Positions 53,311 through 61,402 of a stretch of 64,000 nucleotides of DNA are shown here, in pieces (the first letter of the stretch is position 1; the number at the start of each line of letters is the position of its first letter). The notes under the pieces were generated by a model. That model was not told the origin of the DNA. It searched no databases and was given only the letters and a program-made list of their open reading frames with translations. Source of the stretch: Streptomyces sp. DG2A-72 (GTDB lineage Bacteria > Actinomycetota > Actinomycetes > Streptomycetales > Streptomycetaceae); assembly GCF_030499575.1 (NCBI RefSeq), contig NZ_JASTLC010000001.1, positions 8,642,001 through 8,706,000 on the forward strand, read 5' to 3'. The translations under genes were made by a program, and so were the position numbers.

Positions 53311-54654
53311 TCAGATGTTGCGGAAGCGGTTGATGGCGTCGACGTGCTGGGCGCGCTTCTCGTGGTCCCGCACGCCCAGGCCCTCCTCGGGCGCCAGGCA
53401 CAGGACGCCGACCTTGCCCTGGTGGAGGTTGCGGTGCACGTCGTAGGCGGCCTGCCCGGTCTCCTCCAGGGAGTAGACCTTCGACAGCGTCGGGTGGATC
53501 TTGCCCTTCGCGATGAGCCGGTTGGCCTCCCAGGCCTCGCGGTAGTTGGCGAAGTGCGAGCCGATGATCCGCTTCAGGGACATCCACAGGTAGCGGTTGT
53601 CGTACTCGTGGTTGTAGCCCGAGGTGGAGGCGCAGGTGACGATCGTGCCGCCCTTGCGGGTGACGTAGACCGAGGCGCCGAAGGTCTCCCGGCCCGGGTG
53701 CTCGAAGACGATGTCGACGTCCTCGCCGCCGGTGAGTTCCCGGATGCGCTTGCCGAACCGCTTCCACTCGCGCGGATCCTGGTTGTGCTCGTCCTTCCAG
53801 AACTTGTAGCCCTCGGCGGTGCGGTCGATGATCGCCTCGGCGCCCATGGCACGGCAGATGTCGGCCTTCTGCTCGCTGGAGACGACACAGATCGGGTTGG
53901 CGCCGCCCGCGAGCGCGAACTGCGTGGCGTAACTGCCGAGTCCGCCGCTCGCGCCCCAGATCAGGACGTTGTCGCCCTGCTTCATGCCGGCCCCGTTGCG
54001 GGAGACCAACTGCCGGTAGGCGGTCGAGTTCACCAGACCCGGAGCGGCGGCCTCCTCCCAGCTGAGGTGGTCCGGCTTGGGCATCAGCTGGTTGGACTTG
54101 ACCAGCGCGATCTCGGCGAGGCCGCCGAAGTTGGTCTCGAAGCCCCAGATGCGCTGCTCGGGGTCGAGCATGGTGTCGTTGTGGCCGTCGGAGGACTCCA
54201 GCTCGACCGACAGACAGTGCGCGACGACCTCGTCACCGGGCTGCCAGGCGTTGACGCCCGGGCCGGTGCGCAGGACGACGCCCGCGAGGTCGGAGCCGAT
54301 GATGTGGTACGGCAGGTCATGGCGCTTGGTGAGCTCGGAGAGCTTGCCGTAGCGCTCCAGGAAACCGAAGGTCGACAGCGGCTCGAAGATCGAGGTCCAC
54401 ACCGAGTTGTAGTTGACCGAGGAGGCCATCACGGCCACCAGGGCCTCACCCGGGCCGAGCTCCGGCACCGGAACGTCGTCCAGGTGGATCGACTTGCGGG
54501 GGTCCTTGTCGCGGGTGGTGAGCCCGGCGAACATCTCCGTCTCGTCCTTGTGCACGGTGATCGCGCGGTACGACTCGGGGAGCGGCAGAGCGGCGAAGTC
54601 GGCCGGAGTCGAGTCCGGCGACTGGATCGCTTCCAGGATGTCCTTCACGGTCAC
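53311..54654 (-). CDS. ccr: Crotonyl-CoA carboxylase/reductase
   Basis: The 447-residue zinc-less medium-chain reductase has a GroES-like N-terminus, SSVNYNSVWTSIFEPLSTF, VLRTGPGVNAWQPGDEV and the NADPH fold LIWGASGGLGSYATQFALAG. VFEHPGRETFGASVYVTRKG is the CCR-specific region. It reductively carboxylates crotonyl-CoA to ethylmalonyl-CoA, the entry step of the pathway and a source of the C4 extender for polyketides. It is the first gene of the five-gene operon. The promoter with a palindromic operator lies about 220-250 bp upstream. Confidence 0.96.
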   Translation of the reverse strand: MTVKDILEAIQSPDSTPADFAALPLPESYRAITVHKDETEMFAGLTTRDKDPRKSIHLDDVPVPELGPGEALVAVMASSVNYNSVWTSIFEPLSTFGFLERYGKLSELTKRHDLPYHIIGSDLAGVVLRTGPGVNAWQPGDEVVAHCLSVELESSDGHNDTMLDPEQRIWGFETNFGGLAEIALVKSNQLMPKPDHLSWEEAAAPGLVNSTAYRQLVSRNGAGMKQGDNVLIWGASGGLGSYATQFALAGGANPICVVSSEQKADICRAMGAEAIIDRTAEGYKFWKDEHNQDPREWKRFGKRIRELTGGEDVDIVFEHPGRETFGASVYVTRKGGTIVTCASTSGYNHEYDNRYLWMSLKRIIGSHFANYREAWEANRLIAKGKIHPTLSKVYSLEETGQAAYDVHRNLHQGKVGVLCLAPEEGLGVRDHEKRAQHVDAINRFRNI

Positions 54655-54879
54655 GGTTTGCCTCCGGCGGTACGCGTCCTGAGGGAGGGACGCTGGGGGT
54701 TACGTCGGTGCTGCTGAGGGTTTTGTTGGTTGCCGTCGGTTCGGCGGTGGTGCTTCGGCAGCGCTTTGTGGCGCGGGAGGTTGCCTGTGACGCAGGCGTC
54801 CGGGCGCGCAGGCCGGAGGGGCTTGCGGGGACAGCCGACGTACGAAGGGTCTCTGCACGCCGGCCGCCCGGACAACTTC

Positions 54880-54908
54880 AACGTATGACACCGCGTGTCA
54901 CCTCGCAA
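54880..54908 (-). promoter_or_regulatory. Candidate ccr promoter with operator palindrome
   Basis: On the minus strand TTGCGA (54908-54903) and TACGTT (54885-54880) are 17 bp apart, a plausible -35/-10 pair. The spacer contains the perfect palindrome TGACAC-CGC-GTGTCA (54886-54900 read on the plus strand), the classical position for repression, for example by the TetR protein encoded just upstream. Confidence 0.6.
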
Positions 54909-55016
54909 GGCACTGAGTGCCAGAAGTTGCTCTCAGGTGAAATCTTTACGTAACAAATGAGCGATGATCGATCGAATGCCCCATGAAATCTGCTCGAAAA
55001 GGGGCTCTGACATGCC

Positions 55017-55043
55017 AAAACGGCCACCCCGTGGGGTGGCCGT
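55017..55043 (-). terminator. Rho-independent-type terminator after tetR
   Basis: ACGGCCACCCC and GGGGTGGCCGT (55020-55030, 55033-55043) form a perfect 11-bp stem with a 2-nt loop. On the minus strand it is followed by TTTTGG, and it lies 20 bp past the tetR stop. It insulates tetR from ccr. Confidence 0.85.
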
Positions 55044-55063
55044 CGTCACGGTGGCGAAGGGGC

Positions 55064-55876
55064 TCAGTGCTCCTTGAGGGCCTGCTCGATGGTGCGCATG
55101 ACTTCGTCCAGCGGTGCGTCCGTGCGGGCGACCGTCACCAGCACCTCGCCCTGCGTGGACACCGTCGCGGCGGCAGGCTTCGTGGTCGTGCTGCGCCCGG
55201 CTCCGATGCCCGTGCCGAACGTCCTCCGTACGATCGCGAAGGCGTGGTCCAGCTGTGCCTCGACGTCGCCCTGGGCTCCGGCCCGCAGCCAGCGCCGCAG
55301 CACATGGTTGTGGGCGGTGACGACGGCGGACGCGGCGACCTCCGCAAGGAGCGGATCGTCGTTGGCGTCGTCGTCGTGCGCGTGCTCGTCGAAGTGGCCC
55401 AGGAGATAGCGGGTGAACAGACGCTCGTAGCGGGCCACCGAGGCGATCTCCGCCTCACGCAGGGTGGGCACCTCGCGCGTGAGCTTGTAGCGGGCGACCG
55501 AGATCTCCGGCCGGGCCGCGTACATCCGCATGACTTCCTTGATGCCGCGGCACACCGTGTCGAGCGGGTGCTCGTGCGCCGGCGCGGCATTGAGGACCGC
55601 CTCGGCACGGATCAACGTGTCGTCGTGGTCGGGGAAGATCGCCTCTTCCTTGGAGCGGAAGTGCCGGAAGAACGTACGGCGGGCGACCCCGGCCCGGGCC
55701 GCGATCTCGTCGACGGTGGTCGCCTCGTACCCCTTGGTCGCGAACAGCTCCATCGCCGCGGCCGCCAGTTCCCGGCGCATCTTGAGCCGCTGGGCCGCGG
55801 CACGGCTGCCCGCGGCACTCTCCGGCGCGTCGGGCGGCGTGGCTGGTGTACGTGAGGACTTGGCGGGCTGGGGCAT
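55064..55876 (-). CDS. TetR-family transcriptional regulator
   Basis: The 270-residue protein has an N-terminal extension rich in Pro/Ala/Ser, then the helix-turn-helix (TTVDEIAARAGVARRTFFRHF) at about residues 50-70. Its all-helical ligand domain has an acidic His/Asp-rich loop (HFDEHAHDDDANDD). It is encoded between ccr and a 3-hydroxyacyl-CoA dehydrogenase, so an acyl-CoA or related ligand is likely and the ethylmalonyl-CoA operon is the probable target. ATG 55876 has no clear ribosome site and may be close to leaderless; an in-frame ATG 17 codons upstream or less is possible. Confidence 0.88.
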   Translation of the reverse strand: MPQPAKSSRTPATPPDAPESAAGSRAAAQRLKMRRELAAAAMELFATKGYEATTVDEIAARAGVARRTFFRHFRSKEEAIFPDHDDTLIRAEAVLNAAPAHEHPLDTVCRGIKEVMRMYAARPEISVARYKLTREVPTLREAEIASVARYERLFTRYLLGHFDEHAHDDDANDDPLLAEVAASAVVTAHNHVLRRWLRAGAQGDVEAQLDHAFAIVRRTFGTGIGAGRSTTTKPAAATVSTQGEVLVTVARTDAPLDEVMRTIEQALKEH

Positions 55877-55895
55877 GACCCGAACGTACTGCATG

Positions 55896-55913
55896 TGCGC
55901 AGCTTGATGCGCA
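55896..55913. promoter_or_regulatory. Paired TGCGCA motif upstream of tetR
   Basis: TGCGCA-gcttga-TGCGCA forms a symmetric site 20 bp before the tetR start, extended by ATG/CAT-like flanks. It is a candidate autoregulatory operator. It differs from the ccr palindrome, so the two are not obviously bound by the same protein. Confidence 0.35.
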
Positions 55914-56036
55914 TGTCCCCGGCTTCTCCCGCCCGCCCGGCCCTGGGTTCCCCCGCCCTGGACGAGCGGGGGAACCGCGGCGGGATCGAGCAGGCCGCCC
56001 CAGTCCTCGGCGTCCCTGAACCAGTCGCCGGGACGA

Positions 56037-57842
56037 TCAACGCCGGGCATATTCGCGGAAGCCGCGGCCCGTCTTGCGGCCGAGGCAGCCCGCGGCCACC
56101 AGGTGCTCCAGGAGCGGCGCCGGGGCAAGGCCCGGGTCGCGGAACTCGCGGTGCAGGACATTCTCGATGGCCAGCGAGACGTCAAGCCCCACGACGTCCA
56201 GCAGCTCGAAGGGGCCCATCGGGTAGCCGCCGCCCAGCTTCATCGCCGCGTCGATGTCGTCAAGAGACGCATAGTGCTCCTGCACCATCTTGATCGCGTT
56301 GTTGAGGTACGGGAAGAGCAAGGCGTTGACGATGAAGCCGGCTCGGTCGCCGCAGTCCACCGCATGCTTCTTGATCTTGACGCAGACCTCGTGAACCGTC
56401 GAGTGGACGTCCTCGGCCGTGAGCACCGTACGGACCACCTCGACCAGCTTCATCGCCGGTGCCGGGTTGAAGAAGTGCATGCCGATCACGTCCTGCGGGC
56501 GCGAGGTCGCGCGGGCGCAGGCAACGACCGGCAGTGAGGAGGTCGTCGTCGCGAGGACCGCGCCCGGCTTGCAGACCTTGTCCAGCGTCGCGAACAGCTG
56601 CTGCTTGATCTCCAGGTCCTCGGCGACCGCCTCCACGGCCAGGTCGACATCGCCGAAGGAGTCGTACGAGCCCGCCGGGGCGATCCGGTCCAGGGTCTGC
56701 GCGGCGGCCTCCGCGGTCATCCGGCCCTTGTCGACAGAGCGCGAAAGCGACTTGCCGATACGGGCCTTGGCGGCCTGTGCCTTCTCCTCGCTGCGGGCGG
56801 CGAGGACGACCTCGTACCCGGCCTTGGCGAAGACCTCGGCGATACCGGACGCCATGGTGCCGGAACCGGCGACACCGACGGAACGGACCGGTCGGCCTGG
56901 GGTGTCCAGGTCGCCGGTCAGCGGGGTGAGCGTGTCGCGCACGACGCTCGCGCTGCCCTCAGCCTCGTAGGTGTAGAAGCCGCGGCCCGACTTGCGGCCG
57001 GTCAGGCCCGCCTCGCTGAGCTGCTTGAGGATCGGGGCGGGGGCGTGCAGGCGGTCGTGGGAGGCGGCGTACATGGCCTCCAGGACCGTACGGGCGGTGT
57101 CGATGCCGATCAGGTCCAGCAGCGTGAGCGGGCCCATCGGCAGTCCGCAGCCGAGCTTCATCGCGGCATCGATGTCCTCGCGGGAGGCGTACTTGGCCTC
57201 GTACATCGCGGCGGCCTGGTTGAGGTAGCCGAACAGCAGCCCGTCCGCGACGAATCCGGGACGGTCGCCGACCGCGACGGGCTCCTTGCCGAGGTCCAGG
57301 GCGAGGTTGGTGACCGCGTCGACGGCGGTGGGCGCGGTCAGCACGGACGAGACGACCTCGACCAGGCGCATCGCCGGGGCCGGGTTGAAGAAGTGCAGGC
57401 CCAGCACGCGCTCCGGGTGGGCCGAGTCGGCGGCCAGCCGGGTGACGGAGAGGGCGTTGGTGCCGGTCGCCAGGATCGTCTCGGGCCGGACGATCCCGTC
57501 GAGTTCACGGAAGATCTGGTGCTTGATCTCGTACGACTCCGGAGCCACCTCGATGACCAGCTCCGCGTCGGCCGCGGACCGCAGATCGGTGGAGGTGCGG
57601 ACGCGGGCCAGGACATCGGCGCGCTCCTGCTCGGTCAGCCGGCCGCGCTCCACCGCGCGGGCGGTCGAGGACTCCAGGGCGGCGACGGACCGGGCGGCCG
57701 CGGCCTCGCTGATGTCGATGCCGACGACCTCGCGGCCGGCCTTGGCGAGGACCTCGGCGATGCCGGTGCCCATCGTGCCGAGGCCGATGACGGCAATGGT
57801 CTTGAGCGGGGACAGAGGGGTGTCGGACAGGGGAGTGGCCAT
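56037..57842 (-). CDS. 3-hydroxyacyl-CoA dehydrogenase with two tandem catalytic modules
   Basis: The 601 residues form two complete copies of the dehydrogenase. Module 1 has VIGLGTMGTGIAEVLAKAG, HFFNPAPAMRLVEVV and the C-terminal dimerisation domain. Module 2 (from about residue 330) has VAGSGTMASGIAEVFAKAG, HFFNPAPAMKLVEVV and KTGRGFREY. The family oxidises or reduces 3-hydroxybutyryl-CoA with NAD(P). Next to ccr it would supply 3-hydroxybutyryl-CoA/acetoacetyl-CoA interconversion upstream of crotonyl-CoA. ATG 57842 (MATPLSDTPLSP) is chosen from family homology. Confidence 0.92.
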   Translation of the reverse strand: MATPLSDTPLSPLKTIAVIGLGTMGTGIAEVLAKAGREVVGIDISEAAAARSVAALESSTARAVERGRLTEQERADVLARVRTSTDLRSAADAELVIEVAPESYEIKHQIFRELDGIVRPETILATGTNALSVTRLAADSAHPERVLGLHFFNPAPAMRLVEVVSSVLTAPTAVDAVTNLALDLGKEPVAVGDRPGFVADGLLFGYLNQAAAMYEAKYASREDIDAAMKLGCGLPMGPLTLLDLIGIDTARTVLEAMYAASHDRLHAPAPILKQLSEAGLTGRKSGRGFYTYEAEGSASVVRDTLTPLTGDLDTPGRPVRSVGVAGSGTMASGIAEVFAKAGYEVVLAARSEEKAQAAKARIGKSLSRSVDKGRMTAEAAAQTLDRIAPAGSYDSFGDVDLAVEAVAEDLEIKQQLFATLDKVCKPGAVLATTTSSLPVVACARATSRPQDVIGMHFFNPAPAMKLVEVVRTVLTAEDVHSTVHEVCVKIKKHAVDCGDRAGFIVNALLFPYLNNAIKMVQEHYASLDDIDAAMKLGGGYPMGPFELLDVVGLDVSLAIENVLHREFRDPGLAPAPLLEHLVAAGCLGRKTGRGFREYARR

Positions 57843-58214
57843 CGCGGGACTCCAGGTGAGGGTGACGACTGGGAGTGCGACCGGGTGCGCCAAGAGGCGC
57901 ACGCCGGTTGCCGGTTGAGGAGTGCGGGTGTTGCCGGGCTGCGAGCGCACACGCCCGGTGCCGTCACCGCGGGCGTGCACACGCCCGGGGAGCGGCGGAT
58001 CGACCGGCCCTGTCCCGGAGCCGGGTCGTACTGAGGTACGCGATGTACCGAACCGACCAGCACTCACGACGGCTGCGTCACCAGGCCGTCATAAGCAAGT
58101 CCGCGAGTGGGTAACTCGCTCGTCTGAGCTTAACCCGTGGGTAACGAGCGCGCCAGCCCCCCGAGTTTGTGATGTAGGTCCCGGCGCGACGGCGGCGCGT
58201 CTACGCTCGGCCTC
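57843..58214. other. 372-bp divergent promoter region
   Basis: No gene is supported. Visible are an inverted repeat GGTAC-gcgat-GTACC (58035-58049) in the likely promoter of the dehydrogenase and two direct repeats GTGGGTAAC (58107-58115, 58137-58145) spaced 30 bp, nearer to the HEAT-repeat gene. Confidence 0.5.
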
Positions 58215-58790
58215 ATGGACGAAGAGTTGCGATCAGTCACGGAGCGCTTACGGCAGGAGTCGGCGGCATCGGCGGCGTACGAGCACCTCGTCGTCACCGA
58301 CGACCACGACGAACTGGCCGGTGTGCTCACCGCGCCCGGACAGCCGCTGTGGGCCAGGGAGTTGGCGGCCTTCCGGCTGGGGCTGGCCGGTGATCGCCGC
58401 GCCTTCGAGGCTCTCGTCCTCCTTCTCAACCACCGCGACCCCCAGCGCTGCGCCTCCGCCGCCCACGCCCTGGCCCGCCTCGGCGACCCCCGCACCGCCC
58501 GGGCGGCAGCCGCCCTCGCCACCAACGAACTCCGCGTCGCCTACGCCCTCCACCCGGTACGCCTCCTCACCGCCCTCCGCGCCCCCGAATCCGTACCCGC
58601 CCTCATCACCACCCTGGAACGACGCCTCCGCCCTCACGACCCCTACCGCAGGGTCGCCCTCGCCTGCGTAGACGGCCTTGGCACCCTCGGCGACCCCCGC
58701 GCGAGACCCGTCCTGAAAGAAGCCCTGGCGCATCCCGCCCTCGCGGAGGCGGCGGTACGGGCGCTGGCACGGATCCCCGAGGAGGGGTGA
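58215..58790 (+). CDS. HEAT-repeat protein
   Basis: The 191-residue alpha-helical protein is made of short repeats of the HEAT/PBS-lyase type: ALARLGDPRTARAA, GLGTLGDPRARPVLKEALAH, PESVPALITTLERRL. No catalytic domain, signal or membrane segment is present. Such proteins are usually binding scaffolds. It stands alone, divergent from the 3-hydroxyacyl-CoA dehydrogenase. The function is unknown. Confidence 0.8.
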   Translation: MDEELRSVTERLRQESAASAAYEHLVVTDDHDELAGVLTAPGQPLWARELAAFRLGLAGDRRAFEALVLLLNHRDPQRCASAAHALARLGDPRTARAAAALATNELRVAYALHPVRLLTALRAPESVPALITTLERRLRPHDPYRRVALACVDGLGTLGDPRARPVLKEALAHPALAEAAVRALARIPEEG

Positions 58791-58794
58791 GCCG

Positions 58795-59225
58795 TCAGCC
58801 CGCAAGCTCCTTCACATACCGCACTTCGGGTACCGCGACACCGGCCACCTCGAAGGGCTCCGCGGAGCCGTCGGTAGAACCGCTGGGCGCGGACGTTGCC
58901 CCGGAGGACCCGGAGGAGCATGCGCCGGTACCCGGCGGCTGTGCATCGGCGTACCGACTCCCGGAGAAGAGCCTGCCCGATGCCGGTGCCGAAGGACTGG
59001 GAGTCCACGTAGAGCGCGTACAACTCGGCGTCCTCGGTGCGGACTTCGCCGTCCCGGTACGGGCCGTGGCAGGCCCAGCCGGTGATCGCAGAACGCGCGA
59101 CGGCGCTCGGCGTCCTCCTCGGCACTCAGACCGTCGAGGTGCGACTGGGGCATCAGTCCTCGGTACGCCGTCTGCCGGCCGCGGATGCGGACCTCCGCCA
59201 CGCGGTCGCAGTCGGCGGGTGTCAT
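58795..59225 (-). pseudogene. GNAT-family acetyltransferase, frameshifted
   Basis: The N-terminal part MTPADCDRVAEVRIRGRQTA and SHLDGLSAEEDAERRRA is in one frame. The acetyl-CoA-binding core (ELYALYVDSQSFGTGIGQAL, RRMLLRVLRGNVRAQRFYRR) is in a second. The tail DGSAEPFEVAGVAVPEVRYV, then KELAG and stop, is in a third. A stretch between the first two (about 20 residues including the usual beta-strand before WACHGPYRDGE) appears deleted. At least two frameshifts make it inactive unless sequencing errors are involved. Confidence 0.8.
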
Positions 59226-59245
59226 CTCTCATAACCGCAGGTCGG

Positions 59246-59644
59246 TCACGCGGGTATCACTGCGAACGCCTCGATCTCCAGCAGGAATTCGGGCCGGACC
59301 AGCGAGGCGACCTGCACGGCGGAGGCGGCCGGGAGGCCGTCGTCGGGTATGTGGGCGGCTCGGGCCGCGCGGATTGCGGGCATGTGGGCCATGTCCGTGA
59401 CGAAATAGGTGAGTTTGACGACGTCGTCGAAGGTCGCGCCGGCGGCGGCCAGGCAGCGGCGGAGGTTCTCGAAGACCTGGAGGGCCTGGGCGGCCGGGTC
59501 GCCTACGCCGACGAGCCTGCCGTCCTCGTCCAGGGCGACCTGGCCGGAGATCGCGACGAAGCGGCCGGTGCCCAGGACGACGTGGCTGTACTGGGTGGCG
59601 GGGGCGACTCCGTCGGGGGCGGGGATCCTGGTCAGCTCGGTCAT
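59246..59644 (-). CDS. RidA/YjgF-family protein
   Basis: The 132-residue single RidA domain has the blocks AISGQVALDEDGRLVG, AQALQVFENLRRCLAAAGATF and, at the C-terminus, VRPEFLLEIEAFAV with the substrate-binding Arg. The family hydrolyses reactive enamine/imine products of PLP enzymes. The Arg is present, so deaminase activity is possible. The start ATG 59644 is chosen over an upstream in-frame codon because the fold begins there. Confidence 0.9.
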   Translation of the reverse strand: MTELTRIPAPDGVAPATQYSHVVLGTGRFVAISGQVALDEDGRLVGVGDPAAQALQVFENLRRCLAAAGATFDDVVKLTYFVTDMAHMPAIRAARAAHIPDDGLPAASAVQVASLVRPEFLLEIEAFAVIPA

Positions 59645-59694
59645 GTGTCCATGGTGGACCATGGGTCTGACAACGCCCGCCCCCGACGGTGCGC

Positions 59695-61266
59695 TCAGCC
59701 GCGGAAGCCGAGCATGCCGTGCAGTGTCGCGCCGCGTGATGCGGTCGACTCCGAGCTCAGCGGCTTCGGATCGGGCAGCGCGGCGCACACCGCGTCGACC
59801 TCACCGCCGCTGCGCGGCACCGTGCCGTCGGTCAGATACGCCGCCAGATGCTTGTCCAGGCATGCGTTGCCGCTCAGCGAGATGCCGTGGTTTCCGCCGC
59901 CCTGCTCGACCACCAGGCTGGAGCCGCGCAGCAACCGGTGGACCCTCACGCCGCCTTCGTACGGGGTGGCCGCGTCGTCGGTCGCCTGGAACAGCAGCAC
60001 CGGCGGCAGCTTGTCGTTGGTGACGTCCACGGGGGCCGGCGAGTCCGTCGGCCAGAACGCGCACGGTGCGTTGTACCAGGCGTTGTTCCAGGTCATGAAC
60101 GGCGCCTTCGCGTACACCGCCCAGTTGTCCTTGCGCCACTGGCTCCAATCGCGCGGCCAGTTGGCGTCACGGCACTGCACCGACGCGTAGATGCTGTAGC
60201 CGTTGTCCCCCGCGGGGTCGATGGCCGCGAAGTTCTCGTACGCCTCGACCAGCGGGTCGGCGTTCTTGTCGTTCACGTAGGCCGCGAACGCCTCTGCCAG
60301 ATAGGGCCAGTAGCCGTTGAAGTAGCCGCCCGGAAGGAAGGTGTCCTCCAACTCGGAGGCGCCCACCTTCCCGTCGGCCGGCTTCTTGGCCAGCGCCGCC
60401 CGCATCGCGTACCACTTGGCCTCGATCCTGGCCGGGTCGGTGCCGAGCTTGTACGTCGAGTCGTACTTGGCGACCCACGCCATGAAGGCGCGGTGACGGT
60501 CGTTGAAGGCGTAGTCCTGGTCGAGGTTGTTGTCGTACCAGACGCCCGTGGGGTCGACGATCGAGTCCAGGACCAGACGCCGTACGCGCTCCGGGTAGAA
60601 CTTGCCGTAGACCGCGCCCAGATAGGTGCCGTACGAGTAGCCGAAGTAGTTGATCTGCTTGGCGCCCAGGGCCCGCCGGATCGCGTCCATGTCCTGCACG
60701 GCGCTGACCGTGTTGATGTACGGCAGCACATCCGCGTACTTCTGGCCGCAGGCCTTGGCGAAGGACTTGGCGCGGACGAGGTTTGCCTTCTCGATCGCCG
60801 GTGAGCTGGGCACGGAGTCCGGTCGCACCGGGTTGAAGTAGCCGGGCGAGCAGTCGAGGGCGGGCTTGCTCTCGCCCACCCCGCGCGGGTCGAAGCCTAT
60901 GACGTCGTACTGGGCCGAGACCGCCTTGGGCAGTGCGGAGGCGACGAATCCGGCGAGCGTCAGACCACTGCCGCCGGGGCCGCCGGGGTTGACCAGCAGC
61001 GGGCCCTGGTACTTCTTCGCGGTGTGCGGGACACGGGACAGGGCGAGGGTGATCTGCCGCCCGTGCGGGTTCGCATGGTCGAGCGGCACCTTGAGGGACG
61101 CGCACTGGAGCGTCGGATAGTCGGTGGTGCCGCATTTCTTCCAGGTGAGTTTCGCGGCGAGTGCGGTGTCCGCGGTCCGCGGGGCGCTCGCGTCGGCGGG
61201 GACGGCCGTGACGGTCCCGGCCACCACGACGGCGGCGCCGCACAGCACGGCTGCGCGTTTTCTCAT
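59695..61266 (-). CDS. Secreted S33-family tripeptidyl aminopeptidase/alpha-beta hydrolase
   Basis: The 523-residue protein has a signal peptide (residues 1-27, ending AVPADAS). NPGGPGGSG (93-101) is the oxyanion/Gly-rich loop, the nucleophile Ser211 lies in GYSYGTYLG, and the catalytic Asp is near LLFQATDDAATP with His in GGGNHGIS. The C-terminal cap extends to residue 523. This is the SlpD/SlpE/TAP type that trims N-terminal tripeptides outside the cell. It is intact, unlike the broken homologue at 12.5-13.1 kb. Confidence 0.93.
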   Translation of the reverse strand: MRKRAAVLCGAAVVVAGTVTAVPADASAPRTADTALAAKLTWKKCGTTDYPTLQCASLKVPLDHANPHGRQITLALSRVPHTAKKYQGPLLVNPGGPGGSGLTLAGFVASALPKAVSAQYDVIGFDPRGVGESKPALDCSPGYFNPVRPDSVPSSPAIEKANLVRAKSFAKACGQKYADVLPYINTVSAVQDMDAIRRALGAKQINYFGYSYGTYLGAVYGKFYPERVRRLVLDSIVDPTGVWYDNNLDQDYAFNDRHRAFMAWVAKYDSTYKLGTDPARIEAKWYAMRAALAKKPADGKVGASELEDTFLPGGYFNGYWPYLAEAFAAYVNDKNADPLVEAYENFAAIDPAGDNGYSIYASVQCRDANWPRDWSQWRKDNWAVYAKAPFMTWNNAWYNAPCAFWPTDSPAPVDVTNDKLPPVLLFQATDDAATPYEGGVRVHRLLRGSSLVVEQGGGNHGISLSGNACLDKHLAAYLTDGTVPRSGGEVDAVCAALPDPKPLSSESTASRGATLHGMLGFRG

Positions 61267-61350
61267 GGAGTCCTCCCAGGACGGAGGGGTTTCGGACCGC
61301 GAGGGTCACGGTCCACGCCGCATCGTCCCGGAAAGCGCCCCCGGAAGAAC

Positions 61351-61400
61351 GCGTTCTGGCAAGACTCGACCCAATCGGGTCGCGAGAAGCGCCAGAACGC
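61351..61400. terminator. Long two-tier hairpin between radical SAM and peptidase genes
   Basis: The outer arms GCGTTCTGGC (61351-61360) and GCCAGAACGC (61391-61400) are perfect. An inner stem CGACCC/GGGTCG (61367-61372, 61377-61382) closes a small loop. It starts 3 bp past the radical SAM stop on the minus strand and lies in the 5' region of the peptidase gene, so it may be terminator, leader structure or both. Confidence 0.6.
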
Positions 61401-61402
61401 TC

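Larger units (their letters stand above)
54655..55063. other. 409-bp spacer upstream of ccr
   Basis: No gene is supported here. It holds the ccr promoter and palindrome (54880-54908), about 200 nt of leader without a recognised riboswitch, a less GC-rich stretch at about 54915-55015, and the tetR terminator (55017-55043). Confidence 0.6.

Noticed and set aside
54708..54953. An 81-codon open frame in the ccr leader
   Set aside because: There is no ribosome site or domain, and it would cross the ccr promoter and operator.
57922..58671. A 249-codon plus-strand frame overlapping the HEAT-repeat gene
   Set aside because: Its second half is a Pro/Ser-rich shadow of the HEAT-repeat gene, which has clear repeat structure in its own frame.
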